Assembly: GCA_009929775.1 (NCBI GenBank)
Contig: RZZS01000016.1
Coordinates: 1-43,927, forward strand
Direction: 5' to 3'
DNA from: Alphaproteobacteria bacterium
GTDB lineage: Bacteria; Pseudomonadota; Alphaproteobacteria; Micavibrionales; Micavibrionaceae
Length of the DNA stretch: 43,927 nt
The translations under genes and the position numbers were made by a program. Numbering within the stretch: position 1 is the first letter of the stretch; each line of letters starts with the position of its first letter. Below the pieces are notes generated by a model, which made no database searches, was not told the origin of the DNA, and saw nothing but the letters and a program-made list of their open reading frames with translations. This document shows, piece after piece, positions 33,662 to 42,147 of this stretch.

Positions 33662-34417
33662 GTGAAGTGGCGGGAATCCGATTTGGCCGCTTTGGCGTGC
33701 GGCATTGTCGATTTTGTGCTCCCGCCGCGCTGCGTTGTTTCAGGGGAGCCGGTCGAGCGTCAGGGCATGGTTACGCCGAAGGTTTGGGCGTCTCTCAACT
33801 TCATTTCGAGTCCGTACTGCGAGTGTTGCGGGCGACCGTTTGAGTTTCAGATGGAAGCGGGAATGCGCTGTGGCGAATGTCTTTCCAGGACGCCGCCGTT
33901 TGCCCGTGCCCGCGCGGCGCTTGCCTATGACGACGCCAGCCGCGAACTTGTCCTTCGCTTCAAGCATGGCGACCAGACGCACGCAGTACTCGCATTCCTT
34001 CCCTGGATAAAGCGGGCGGGCGCCGAATTGCTCGCTGAAGCCGACATCTTAATTCCTGTTCCCCTGCATCGCTGGCGTTTGCTGCGTCGGCGCTATAACC
34101 AGGCGGCGGTGATTGCCCGTGCCTTGTCCCGCGAAACGGGCATTGCCGCTTCGCTCGACGCTCTCGTTCGCTCTCGTCACACACCGCCGCAGGGACATCT
34201 CAGGGCAAAAGAACGCGCGAAGAACGTCCGGCATGCGTTCGAGGTCGGCCCGTCCGGGCGCGCTTCGGTCGAGGGACGAAACGTGATTTTGATCGACGAC
34301 GTCTATACGACGGGGGCGACAGTCGCGGAATGCGCTTCGGCGCTCCTCAAAGCAGGGTGTCGGCAGGTCGACGTGTTAACCCTTGCGAGAGTGGTCAGAC
34401 CGGGAGGCGGGGCGTAG
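33662..34417 (+). CDS. comF: ComF family phosphoribosyltransferase-like protein
   Basis: ComF proteins have a zinc-ribbon and a phosphoribosyltransferase fold and are linked to DNA uptake or processing. The zinc motif is CECCGRPF with CGECL, and the PRPP-binding signature VILIDDVYTTGATV is intact. Other landmarks are FVLPPRC, ILIPVPLHRWRLLRRRYNQ and NVRHAFEV. I prefer GTG 33662 (251 residues), where the family similarity begins; TTG 33620 would add 14 hydrophobic or basic residues. The upstream gap of 286 bp to the divergent gene holds no other feature. Confidence 0.85.
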   Translation: MKWRESDLAALACGIVDFVLPPRCVVSGEPVERQGMVTPKVWASLNFISSPYCECCGRPFEFQMEAGMRCGECLSRTPPFARARAALAYDDASRELVLRFKHGDQTHAVLAFLPWIKRAGAELLAEADILIPVPLHRWRLLRRRYNQAAVIARALSRETGIAASLDALVRSRHTPPQGHLRAKERAKNVRHAFEVGPSGRASVEGRNVILIDDVYTTGATVAECASALLKAGCRQVDVLTLARVVRPGGGA

Positions 34418-34432
34418 CGAATGCGTTCGCTT

Positions 34433-35653
34433 CTATAGCTTGCCCCCCTGTGCAAGACGTCCGGCGTCGACAGGGGGGCACAGGCCCTGCCGCATGGTGA
34501 ACCGCTTGAGCGGGTAGACCCGGTCGATGGTCTTCAGGGAAAGACGGCGCATGAGTTTCACCGGTTCGATCTCGTTGCTGACGAGGTGGTTTATTGCGTT
34601 GACGCCGAAAACGCGGCTTCGGATATCGAGCCGCCGCCGCTTTTCGTAACGCTCCAGAACGTTGAACGCTCCGATGTCGATGCCGAGCCGCCGCGCGTCG
34701 ACAATTGTTTCCGCTAGGGCCGCGACGTCCCGCAGGCTTAAATTCAGCCCTTGCGCCGTGATCGGCGACATGACGTGCGCGGCTTCAGCTATCAGCGCCA
34801 TGCGGCGACCGACGAGAGCCGTGGCCTTCAAGGATTGTAGCGGCCAGTATTCCGGCGGGGTTTCCAGCGTGATCACACCGAGTATATCCCGGGTTTGCGC
34901 TTGCAGGGTTTCGATGAAATCCTCTTTTTGCAGGGCGCGGAGTCCTTCGCTGTCTATCGTTTTCTCGACCCATACGACCGACGAGCGGTTTCCGGGAAGC
35001 GGCACGAGAGCGAAAGGGCCTCCCGCTCGGTGGAATTCGGTTGAACAATGGCCGTGGCTCTTCGAATGGTTGACAAGACAGGTGAGCGCCGTCTGGTCGT
35101 ATCTCTTCACCCATGTATCGATGCCGGCACGCGCGCGCACCGCGGAGTTGGCGCCATCCGCGCCGACAAGCAGGGCGGCGTCGATTTCCTCGCCATCTTC
35201 GAGTCGGGCAGTCACACGGTGTGGCCCGGCTGTGTAATCCGCGAGGGCCGTGGGCGCATGGAAGGTGATCGTATCGAGTGCGAGTGCTTCAGCAGCGAGT
35301 GCTGCGTGGAGCGTCTGGTTGGGTACGTTGAAACCGAAATACTCAAGTCCGATGTCCGTGGCTTCGAACCCGACTTCGACCGGCGTTAACTGCCGGGCAC
35401 TGTCATCGATTATGCGCATGCGCTCTATCTGTGCGCTGCACGCCTTGCACGCTTCCCACGCGCCGGTGGCCTGCAGAATGTTCAGGGATGAGCGCATGAG
35501 GGCGGCGGTACGTCCGCTGCGGGTTGCAGAGCCGATCGTCGCCGGATTCCGTTGTTCTACGACGCTGACCGCGAGCCCGGCCTTGCCGAGCAGCACGGCA
35601 AGGGCCAGACCCGCAACGCCTCCCCCGATAATGGCGACGTCCGTGTGGTTCAT
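34433..35653 (-). CDS. FAD-dependent ubiquinone-biosynthesis hydroxylase (UbiH/Coq6 family)
   Basis: This 406-residue flavoprotein monooxygenase probably hydroxylates the ubiquinone ring. The FAD-binding GxGxxG is VAIIGGGVAGLALAV at the N-terminus, with Glu at the strand end (VVEQR). The second motif is LLVGADGANSAVR. The third, usually GDAAH, reads LIAEAAHVMSPITAQGLNL, with Asp replaced by Glu one position along. The rest (GLNLSLRDVAAL) is normal. Which ring position it attacks cannot be told. The divergent grxC lies 68 bp away. Confidence 0.88.
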   Translation of the reverse strand: MNHTDVAIIGGGVAGLALAVLLGKAGLAVSVVEQRNPATIGSATRSGRTAALMRSSLNILQATGAWEACKACSAQIERMRIIDDSARQLTPVEVGFEATDIGLEYFGFNVPNQTLHAALAAEALALDTITFHAPTALADYTAGPHRVTARLEDGEEIDAALLVGADGANSAVRARAGIDTWVKRYDQTALTCLVNHSKSHGHCSTEFHRAGGPFALVPLPGNRSSVVWVEKTIDSEGLRALQKEDFIETLQAQTRDILGVITLETPPEYWPLQSLKATALVGRRMALIAEAAHVMSPITAQGLNLSLRDVAALAETIVDARRLGIDIGAFNVLERYEKRRRLDIRSRVFGVNAINHLVSNEIEPVKLMRRLSLKTIDRVYPLKRFTMRQGLCPPVDAGRLAQGGKL

Positions 35654-35721
35654 AAGAGTCTTTACTCCCTGTTGTTAAACTCTACCATCAGTGCGGACGT
35701 TGCTACAGGAGTTTGAAGATC

Positions 35722-35979
35722 GTGCGGAACATCGAAATTTATACTACGTCCAGCTGCCCGTATTGCGTCCGCGCCAAAGCGCTTCTCGATCGCAAGGGCG
35801 TGTCCTATAGTGAGTATAAGGTCGATCACGACGAAGAAAAGCGGGCAGAAATGATCCGGCGTTCGGGAGGGCGCAGAACCGTGCCGCAAATCTTTGTCGA
35901 CGACCGTCCTCTGGGCGGTTGTGATGACATTCATGCACTCGACAGACAAGGAAAGCTGGACCCGTTGCTTCATGACTGA
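35722..35979 (+). CDS. grxC: Glutaredoxin 3 (GrxC)
   Basis: The small thiol-disulfide oxidoreductase has the dithiol site CPYC in YTTSSCPYCVRAK and the glutathione-binding TVPQIFVDD and GGCDD motifs. GTG 35722 gives 85 residues, the usual length, and AGGAG sits 10 nt upstream. The frame reaches TTG 35713, but that would be one base from the AGGAG. The stop overlaps the start of the nitrilase gene by 8 bp, so the two are co-translated. Confidence 0.95.
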   Translation: MRNIEIYTTSSCPYCVRAKALLDRKGVSYSEYKVDHDEEKRAEMIRRSGGRRTVPQIFVDDRPLGGCDDIHALDRQGKLDPLLHD

Positions 35980-36808
35980 AACGCTGAAAATCGCCCTCCT
36001 CCAGATGACGAGCGGCCCCGATATCGCCGAAAACCTCAAGGCCGCGGAGGAGATGGTCCGCGAGGCGGCCGCGCAGGGCGCGCGGTTTATCCTGACGCCC
36101 GAGAATACCTGCCACATGCGCTCGCCCCAGAGCGAGAAGCTGAAAAGCGCGCCGGTCGAAGCCGGACATCCGGCGATCGGGCGTTTTTCGTCGCTGGCGC
36201 AGGAGATGGGCGTCTGGCTTTTGACCGGTTCGCTCTCGATCCGGCTTGAGGGCGAAGAGCGGATCGCCAACCGCTCTTACCTGTTTGACGACACCGGCAA
36301 GACGGTCGCCACATACGACAAAATCCACCTCTTCGACGTCGATCTGCCGACCGGCGAGACGCACCGCGAGAGCGATCTCGTGCGGCCCGGCGACGCGGCG
36401 GTCGTCGCGCAAAGCTCGTGGGGCGGCATCGGTCTGACCATCTGCTACGATCTTCGTTTTCCCCATTTGTACCGCGCGCTGGCTAAGGCCGGAGCGAAGA
36501 TCCTGACCGTTCCGGCGGCGTTCACGGTCCCGACCGGTCAGGCGCACTGGGAGACGCTGCTGCGCGCCCGGGCGATCGAAAACGGTGCGTTCGTCCTCGC
36601 GCCCGCGCAGACTGGCGAGCATCAGGGCGGGCGCAAGACCTACGGGCATTCGCTGGCCGTCGGTCCGTGGGGCGAGGTGCTGGCCGACGGCGGGGACGCG
36701 CCCGGCATTGCCCTTGCTGAACTCAACCTTGCGGACGTCGACAAGGCGCGCCAGTCCATCCCCGCCCTGCGCCACGACCGGCCGTTTGACCTGAAGGACT
36801 CCGAATGA
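35972..36808 (+). CDS. Carbon-nitrogen hydrolase (Nit2/omega-amidase type)
   Basis: This nitrilase-superfamily amidase is likely an omega-amidase or deaminated-glutathione amidase. The 278-residue product has the triad Glu44 (LTPENTC), Lys117 (YDKIHLFDVD) and Cys158 (GLTICYDLRFP). The start ATGA overlaps the grxC stop and its own stop overlaps the metC start by 4 bp. The grxC-nitrilase pairing recurs in alphaproteobacteria and fits thiol/glutathione metabolism. Confidence 0.92.
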   Translation: MTETLKIALLQMTSGPDIAENLKAAEEMVREAAAQGARFILTPENTCHMRSPQSEKLKSAPVEAGHPAIGRFSSLAQEMGVWLLTGSLSIRLEGEERIANRSYLFDDTGKTVATYDKIHLFDVDLPTGETHRESDLVRPGDAAVVAQSSWGGIGLTICYDLRFPHLYRALAKAGAKILTVPAAFTVPTGQAHWETLLRARAIENGAFVLAPAQTGEHQGGRKTYGHSLAVGPWGEVLADGGDAPGIALAELNLADVDKARQSIPALRHDRPFDLKDSE

Positions 36809-37974
36809 CACACGACCAGACCAAACTCGTCCATGCCGCGCGGAAAAGCGCGGAGGCCTCCAATACGCCCGTGCATCGCTCGAGCACCGTCCTGTTTCAC
36901 AGCCTTGAGGAGTTTCATGCGGCGGGCAAAGAGTGGGGGAAGGACGAGCCCTATGTCTACGGCCGGATTTCGAACCCGAACAGCCGGGAATTCGAAGATG
37001 CGATAACGGCGCTGGAAGGCGGCTACGGCGCGATTTCCTTTTGCTCCGGCCTGAGCGCTATTTCATGTTGCCTGCTTGCGTTTCTTTCGAGCGGGGATCA
37101 TCTTTTGATGGTCGATACCGTCTACGGACCGACAAGGCGTTTTTGCGACAATCACCTCAAGCGTCTGGGCGTCGGGGTTGAATATTACGATCCGCTCCTG
37201 TCCGCCGACGAGGTCCGCAAGCGCATTCAGGCCAATACAAGGGCTATTTTCCTCGAATCCCCCGGCTCCCAGACTTTTGAAATACAGGACGTCCCGGCGA
37301 TTGCGGCGGTGGCGCGCGAGCACGGCGTTCTGACCATGATCGACAATACGTGGGCGACGCCCCTGTATTTCAAACCGCTGGCGCACGGCGTGAACATTTC
37401 GATCCATTCCGCGACCAAATACATCGCCGGCCATTCGGATTGCAGCCTCGGCGTCGCGGCCATTGAAACCAAAGAGCTCTGGAGTCGCATAAAGCGCCTG
37501 ACGAACGACAACGGCTCCTGCGCTGCGCCGGATCAGTTGTATCTGGGGATTCGCGGCTTGCGAACGCTCGATGTGCGGTTAAAGCGCCATCACGAGAACG
37601 CGCTGCGGGTCGCGGAATGGCTCAAAGGCCGAAAGGAGGTCGCGCGCGTTCTCTATCCCGCGCTGCCGAACGATCCCTCGCATGGTCTGTGGAAGCGGGA
37701 TTTTACCGGCGCAAATGGCCTGTTCTCATTCGAATTCGCCGAAGCGCTGAGCGACGAGCGCCTTGCCGCCTTCCTCGACGGTCTCGAATATTTTCCGCTC
37801 GGCTACAGTTGGGGCGGCGACAAGAGCCTCGCCATGCCTTGCCACCTGAAAGGCGAGCGCACCGCCACGCCGTGGGAAGGAACAAACCCGATGCTCCGGC
37901 TCTCCATCGGCCTCGAACACCCGGATGATTTGATCGCGGATTTAACCGGGGCCTTCGGGAGGCTTGGGGGATGA
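36805..37974 (+). CDS. metC: Cystathionine beta-lyase
   Basis: This PLP enzyme of the Cys/Met metabolism family cleaves cystathionine to homocysteine, pyruvate and ammonia. The 389-residue product has the Schiff-base Lys205 in HSATKYIAGHSD, Asp180 in MIDNTWATP, and the substrate motif YVYGRISNPN. The family signature of bacterial MetC, GLRTLDVRLKRH and LGYSWGGDKSL, favours beta-lyase over gamma-lyase. It is the last of the grxC-nitrilase-metC run with ATGA overlaps. The 3' end overlaps the convergent unknown gene by 33 bp. Confidence 0.93.
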   Translation: MTHDQTKLVHAARKSAEASNTPVHRSSTVLFHSLEEFHAAGKEWGKDEPYVYGRISNPNSREFEDAITALEGGYGAISFCSGLSAISCCLLAFLSSGDHLLMVDTVYGPTRRFCDNHLKRLGVGVEYYDPLLSADEVRKRIQANTRAIFLESPGSQTFEIQDVPAIAAVAREHGVLTMIDNTWATPLYFKPLAHGVNISIHSATKYIAGHSDCSLGVAAIETKELWSRIKRLTNDNGSCAAPDQLYLGIRGLRTLDVRLKRHHENALRVAEWLKGRKEVARVLYPALPNDPSHGLWKRDFTGANGLFSFEFAEALSDERLAAFLDGLEYFPLGYSWGGDKSLAMPCHLKGERTATPWEGTNPMLRLSIGLEHPDDLIADLTGAFGRLGG

Positions 37975-38412
37975 GGGATTGAGAAAGGGAAGATCAATCC
38001 CGGCGGCTTCCGCCTCGCGTTTCAGGTGAAACCGGAATTCTTCCGAGGCGACGTGCGCAAGGTATTGTTCGATTGCCTGTGCGGGCTGAAAACCTTTTTC
38101 CTGAAGATTCTCTCTTGTCAGGTGATCCAGACTGGTGAATTGCCGACCGCGGTCCGCATTTTCCATTAATGTGATTATCCGGCCCAAGGGATCCTCGGAG
38201 AGGGGCATGCTGATGCCAGCGAGTTCGTAGGTTTTGAGTGCGTGCTCTATGGCGTCGACATTCCTCTCGACGTGAGCGTCACAACGAATGCCTTGTGACC
38301 TCAGCGTTTTGTTTCTCTGCACGAAACCAAATTCGTCCCGGAGAGACCGGACGGCTTTTTCGCAAGCGATGTTAAAACACTGCGAGACAGATTTTTTTGT
38401 TGGCTTTGCCAT
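37942..38412 (-). CDS. Hypothetical protein of 156 residues
   Basis: The soluble, mostly helical protein is rich in Glu, Arg and Lys, with no membrane segment or signal peptide. Segments such as FNIACEKAVRSLRDEFGF and HLKREAEAAGI suggest long helices. The C-terminus is Pro-rich (NPSSPKPPEGPG) and lies inside the overlap with metC. No ribosome binding site is apparent before the ATG at 38412 and I recognise no family. Real coding is likely from the length and composition but is not certain. Confidence 0.5.
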   Translation of the reverse strand: MAKPTKKSVSQCFNIACEKAVRSLRDEFGFVQRNKTLRSQGIRCDAHVERNVDAIEHALKTYELAGISMPLSEDPLGRIITLMENADRGRQFTSLDHLTRENLQEKGFQPAQAIEQYLAHVASEEFRFHLKREAEAAGIDLPFLNPSSPKPPEGPG

Positions 38413-38466
38413 GTTGTGATTATTATCGCAAATACGGTGTCGTCGTCAATAAAAACTATGCTTTTG

Positions 38467-38544
38467 CACGGGGATCGCCTGAAAACAGATCAGTATCTTA
38501 TAAACACTCGCAGCAACGGTTTGTTTTTTCAAGCGATCCCCGTG
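38467..38544 (+). repeat. MITE-like element copy 2, intact, 78 bp
   Basis: The ends are CACGGGGATCGC and GCGATCCCCGTG, 12 bp perfect inverted repeats that extend imperfectly as CTGAAAACA against TTTTTTCA. The middle reads CAGTATCTTATAAACACTCG and then AGCAACGGTTTG. It differs from the halves of copy 1 (17733-17978) at only a few bases. It lies between two minus-strand genes and ends 12 bp before the XRE stop codon. It codes for nothing. Confidence 0.85.
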
Positions 38545-38556
38545 TATGCATTTTCC

Positions 38557-38877
38557 TCAATCCTGCATCGCCAGCACGGCCAGGTCGACGTCCAGCGCGG
38601 CGGCGAGCGCCTTGAGGGCGCGGATGGAGCCGTCCTTGCGGCGGGTTTCGATTTCCGTCAGATAGGTGCGGGACATGTCGGCGGTTTTCGCGAGTTCTTC
38701 CTGCGTCAGGCCGCGATGCTTGCGGACGATGCGGACCGGATGGTCCTGCCCTGCGGCGAGGGTGTCCAGAACGCTGTCAGGCAGGCCTTTCGCTCTCTGC
38801 CCGGTGAGGTCGCGGTAGTCCCGCAGGGGCATGATGATATAGGGCTTGCCTTCGATGTGCAGCAAATCGTGCGCCAT
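38557..38877 (-). CDS. XRE-family helix-turn-helix regulator
   Basis: The 106-residue protein has an N-terminal extension of about 45 residues (LLHIEGKPYIIMPLRDYRDL), which resembles antitoxin-type N-terminal domains. A Cro/C1-type HTH follows at about 50-103 (RKHRGLTQEELAKTADMS, YLTEIETRRKDGSIRAL). Such proteins often repress a toxin gene next to them; no toxin is adjacent here. It may be an orphan antitoxin or simply a small regulator. The MITE-like copy lies just downstream. Confidence 0.85.
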   Translation of the reverse strand: MAHDLLHIEGKPYIIMPLRDYRDLTGQRAKGLPDSVLDTLAAGQDHPVRIVRKHRGLTQEELAKTADMSRTYLTEIETRRKDGSIRALKALAAALDVDLAVLAMQD

Positions 38878-38935
38878 GGCGAAATGTCCTCGGGTCGATA
38901 AATTGTCGCTATGTGCGGCATGATAACAGATTTTT

Positions 38936-39814
38936 TCAATTTGTCACTTCGGCGCGTTCTCTGTCGCTGCAATGCAGCACTTCCTCCGGCGTCATGCCTT
39001 CGATCTCCCGCAAATGCTGCAACGTCACGCTTTTGTTGCGTTTGGCGAAGCGCTTGCCGTCTTTGTCGAACAGCAGGCGGTGGTGGTGCCAGACGGGCAC
39101 GTTCAACCCCAGAAGGTGCTGAAGCAGGCGATGGAGGTGGCTGGCGTAGAACAGGTCTTCGCCGCGCGTAACGACGCTCACCCCTTGCAGATGGTCGTCG
39201 AGGGTCACGCAAAGGTGATAGCTCGCCATGACGTCCTTGCGGGCGAGCACGACGTCGCCGAGAATGCCGGGCGTCGCCGTTTGCGTCCCCTTGGAGAGGT
39301 CCGTCCATGTCAGCGGGGCCTCGAGGGAGGCTAGCGCTTTTTCCATGTCGAGGCGCAGCGCATACGGCAGGCCGCGCGCCCGTTTCTCTTCCCGCTCGTC
39401 TTTCGTTAGGGTCCGGCAGGTGCCGGGATAGAGTGCGCCTTCGGGGCCGTGCGGTGCGGACCCGGAGCGGGCTATTTCTTCCTGAATGTCTTTTCTGGTG
39501 CAAAAACATGGGTAAAGAAGATTTAATCCATCCAGTCTGTGAAGTGCGCTCTTATAATCCGCCATGTGATCGGACTGCCGCCGGACCGGCTTTTCCCATT
39601 CGAGGCCGAGCCAACCAAGGTCTTCGAATATCCCGTCCTCGAACGCGGGGCGGCACCGGGCGGGGTCGATATCCTCGATCCTCAGGATAAACCGTCCGCC
39701 ATGATCGAGGGATTCCCTAAAGGCGAACAGGGCCGAGAAGGCGTGGCCGATATGCAATCTGCCTGTGGGCGAAGGCGCAAAGCGCGTGACGACGGGTTCA
39801 GGATAGGGCTTCAT
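38936..39814 (-). CDS. gluQ: Glutamyl-Q tRNA(Asp) synthetase
   Basis: This paralogue of the glutamyl-tRNA synthetase catalytic core adds glutamate to queuosine at the wobble base of tRNA-Asp. The 292-residue protein has HIGH at 21-24 (FAPSPTGRLHIGHAFSA), the zinc-type CFC...YPGTC motif and the KMSKS counterpart GKRFAKRN. The anticodon-binding domain of GluRS is absent, as expected. ATG 39814 is preferred to the upstream TTG. The gene is divergent from the esterase gene with only 17 bp between starts. Confidence 0.95.
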   Translation of the reverse strand: MKPYPEPVVTRFAPSPTGRLHIGHAFSALFAFRESLDHGGRFILRIEDIDPARCRPAFEDGIFEDLGWLGLEWEKPVRRQSDHMADYKSALHRLDGLNLLYPCFCTRKDIQEEIARSGSAPHGPEGALYPGTCRTLTKDEREEKRARGLPYALRLDMEKALASLEAPLTWTDLSKGTQTATPGILGDVVLARKDVMASYHLCVTLDDHLQGVSVVTRGEDLFYASHLHRLLQHLLGLNVPVWHHHRLLFDKDGKRFAKRNKSVTLQHLREIEGMTPEEVLHCSDRERAEVTN

Positions 39815-39831
39815 CGTGCTAAACAAAAATC

Positions 39832-40491
39832 ATGATCGATACCGACATGCGATACTACGAACAAAAACCGGCCTCGGGCAAGGCGCCGGAGAGTCTTGTC
39901 ATCCTTCTCCACGGGCTCGGCGCGGACGGGCGCGATCTCATGGGTCTCGCCCCGTTTTTCGCGGAACGCCTTCCGGATACGGCTTTCGTCGCCCCGGATG
40001 CGCCTTTCCCATGCGACATGGCGCCGATGGGGCGCCAATGGTTTTCCCTGCAGGAATGGACACCGGAGACGATTCTCGCAGGCGCAAAATCCGTGGTGCC
40101 GGTCCTTGACGCGTTTATCGAGGCCCAGATTGCCCGGTTTGACGTCGCTCCGGAAAAACTCGTCCTCGCGGGTTTTTCCCAAGGGGCCGCCATGTCCCTG
40201 TATTGCGGTTTGCGGTTTCGCGCGCCGCCAGCCGGGATTCTCGGATACTCGGGCTGGCTGATCGGCGAGGAGGATTTCGGCGGAGAAGGGATGCAGACCG
40301 TTCCCGTGCACCTGATCCATGGCGAGGCCGATCCGGTGGTTCCCGTGTTTGCCTGGCGCCACGCGAGCGAGACGCTTCGAAAGGCCGGATATCCGGTTGG
40401 AGGCGAAGTGCGTCCCGGTCTCGCGCACGGGATCGACGATGCAGGAATCGCGAGTGGCGCCGGGTTCCTGGAGCGAGTTTTGAAGGTTTAA
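39832..40491 (+). CDS. Carboxylesterase/phospholipase-type alpha/beta hydrolase
   Basis: The 219-residue serine hydrolase of the bacterial carboxylesterase/acyl-protein thioesterase family has LVILLHGLGADG (oxyanion region), nucleophile Ser116 in LAGFSQGAAMS, acid Asp in HGEADPVVP and the catalytic His in LAHGID. All three triad residues are present. It lacks a signal peptide and should act in the cytoplasm on small esters or lysophospholipids. ATG 39847 is an alternative start. Confidence 0.9.
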   Translation: MIDTDMRYYEQKPASGKAPESLVILLHGLGADGRDLMGLAPFFAERLPDTAFVAPDAPFPCDMAPMGRQWFSLQEWTPETILAGAKSVVPVLDAFIEAQIARFDVAPEKLVLAGFSQGAAMSLYCGLRFRAPPAGILGYSGWLIGEEDFGGEGMQTVPVHLIHGEADPVVPVFAWRHASETLRKAGYPVGGEVRPGLAHGIDDAGIASGAGFLERVLKV

Positions 40492-40573
40492 CGCTTTCTC
40501 AATAAATTTATGTCAAATTTTATATAAATGCGGTTTTGTTTTTACAGACAGGTTTATTGAAGGGGTGAGCGAA

Positions 40574-40795
40574 GTGAGGATCAAGGCCATATTGACAGCA
40601 GGAGCGATCGCGGGGGCGCTGGCCATAGCGGGGACCGGCCACGCACAGGCGCACAACCTGCTGCTTGTGGCCGGGACCTCCCAGATTTCCATCGTCAAGC
40701 TGACGAACGGCAATGTTGCTGTCAGGAAATCTCTGGCCGATTGCGACGCCGATCGTGTGGAGTTCATCGAGCCAGCCGCCGGGGGACACAAATAA
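40574..40795 (+). CDS. Small exported protein, unknown
   Basis: From GTG 40574 the product has 73 residues with a signal peptide (MRIKAILTAGAIAGALAIAG, cut after GHAQA). The mature part of about 47 residues has one Cys (LADCDADRV) and a His-containing end. AGGGG is 8 nt upstream; GTG 40565 in the same frame is too close to it. The upstream region is AT-rich, as for a promoter, and a terminator follows 26 bp after the stop, so it is a single-gene unit. No family recognised. Confidence 0.65.
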   Translation: MRIKAILTAGAIAGALAIAGTGHAQAHNLLLVAGTSQISIVKLTNGNVAVRKSLADCDADRVEFIEPAAGGHK

Positions 40796-40820
40796 GGAAG
40801 ACATCAGAGGAGGGGAATTA

Positions 40821-40847
40821 ACGGCCCGGTCACCGGGCCGTTTTTTT
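40821..40847 (+). terminator. Rho-independent terminator of the small exported protein gene
   Basis: ACGGCCCGG and CCGGGCCGT pair over 9 bp around a 3-nt loop, followed by seven T (40841-40847). Confidence 0.92.
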
Positions 40848-41001
40848 GTCTCCGGGGGTAAGCTGTGAATAATGGCTTGCGCTACGCAATATCCCGGCAG
40901 ATATGGTATAATGAGGCAGGGAATCGCGAGGTCGAAAGAAAAACGAGCCCTCCAGAGATCGGCCTCCACCGTGGCACAACGGCCTGCGAAAGGAGCGATC
41001 A

Positions 41002-41571
41002 ATGGATGCCGCCACGCCCCTCGACAAGTGTCCTGCCCTGATACTAAACGCGGATTTCAGGCCGCTCAGCTATTTCCCCCTTTCGCTATGGCCTTGGCAG
41101 GAAGCTGTTAAGGCCATTTTTAGAGATAGTGTGGTGGTCGTGTCTGAATACAACCGGACAGTCCGGTCGCCAAGTCACGAAATCCGGCTTCCGAGCGTCC
41201 TTGCCCTCAAGGAATACGTTCCGATGTCGCAACGACCGGCCTTCACCCGGTTTAACGTTTTCCTGCGCGACCGGTTCGTCTGCCAGTATTGCGGGGATCG
41301 CTTCCGGGCACCGGAGCTGACTTTCGACCATGTCATTCCGCGTTCCCGCGGCGGTCGCACAACATGGGGAAATATCGTGACGGCCTGTCAGTCGTGTAAT
41401 CTCGAGAAAGGCAACCGGATGCCGCACGAATCGGACATGTTTCCTTTAAACGAGCCGATTCAGCCGAGCATATACCAGTTGCAGGAATATGGTCGCAAAT
41501 TTCCGCCGAATTTCCTGCACGCGAGCTGGAACGACTTTCTGTATTGGGATACCGAGCTTGAGGAAGCCTGA
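41002..41571 (+). CDS. HNH endonuclease family protein
   Basis: The 189-residue HNH protein has the zinc-type CQYCGDRF and CQSCNLEKGN pairs flanking FDHVIPRSRGGRTTWGN (the His-Asn core). The N-terminal half (LILNADFRPLSYFPLSLWPWQ, quoted in part as ALILNADFRPLSYFPL) is typical of the chromosomal HNH family common in alphaproteobacteria, which is not a mobile homing enzyme. AAGGAG lies 6 nt before the ATG. The physiological role is unknown. It is convergent with dsbB. Confidence 0.92.
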   Translation: MDAATPLDKCPALILNADFRPLSYFPLSLWPWQEAVKAIFRDSVVVVSEYNRTVRSPSHEIRLPSVLALKEYVPMSQRPAFTRFNVFLRDRFVCQYCGDRFRAPELTFDHVIPRSRGGRTTWGNIVTACQSCNLEKGNRMPHESDMFPLNEPIQPSIYQLQEYGRKFPPNFLHASWNDFLYWDTELEEA

Positions 41572-41580
41572 CGAGGAAGG

Positions 41581-42117
41581 CTATCTCTTCCGGTTCCGGA
41601 TCAGCCAGGCGCAAAGCCCGCAGCCGATCGCAAGGCCGAGGCACATCATCGTATTATAATTTGCCATCGACAGGCCGAAGACGGGGTCCGCCCATGGAAT
41701 GACGTCACACGGCACGGCTTGAGCCTCGCGGAGGGATTCCAAAAGGTTGCCGGGGGCGACCGGGTTGACCGCGACGTTGCAACCTTCGAACGCGCTCGCC
41801 CACCAATGCTGCTCGACGCCCGTGTGGTAAAACGCGATGATGCTGTTTATCAGGAAAGCGACGGCGCCCAGCGCGATCATGATCGCCGATATCCTGTTGC
41901 GGTCGTTCAACGCCAGGACCAGTCCGGTCAAGCCAAGGATAGTCGTTACGACAAACGGAATCCGCTGGTAGAGGCACAGAACGCAAGGCTGAAGGCCGAA
42001 AACGTACTCGGCTGTCAGCGCGCTGCCGAGGGAAACCACCGAAACGGCCACGATTCCGGCATTGACGAATATCGCATTGGAGAGCAGCCTGAGCGCGCAT
42101 TCGACATGTTTGTTCAT
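41581..42117 (-). CDS. dsbB: Disulfide bond formation protein DsbB
   Basis: This membrane quinone reductase re-oxidises DsbA. The 178-residue product has four membrane helices. The first cysteine pair is PCVLCLYQR and the second is formed by GCNV and PCDV in the second periplasmic loop (about 130-157), so both redox pairs are complete. The C-terminus (IRNRKR) is cytoplasmic. No ribosome binding site stands out. Confidence 0.93.
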   Translation of the reverse strand: MNKHVECALRLLSNAIFVNAGIVAVSVVSLGSALTAEYVFGLQPCVLCLYQRIPFVVTTILGLTGLVLALNDRNRISAIMIALGAVAFLINSIIAFYHTGVEQHWWASAFEGCNVAVNPVAPGNLLESLREAQAVPCDVIPWADPVFGLSMANYNTMMCLGLAIGCGLCAWLIRNRKR

Positions 42118-42147
42118 GCCATCATATTAAAACGTTCGCGGGTTTCC

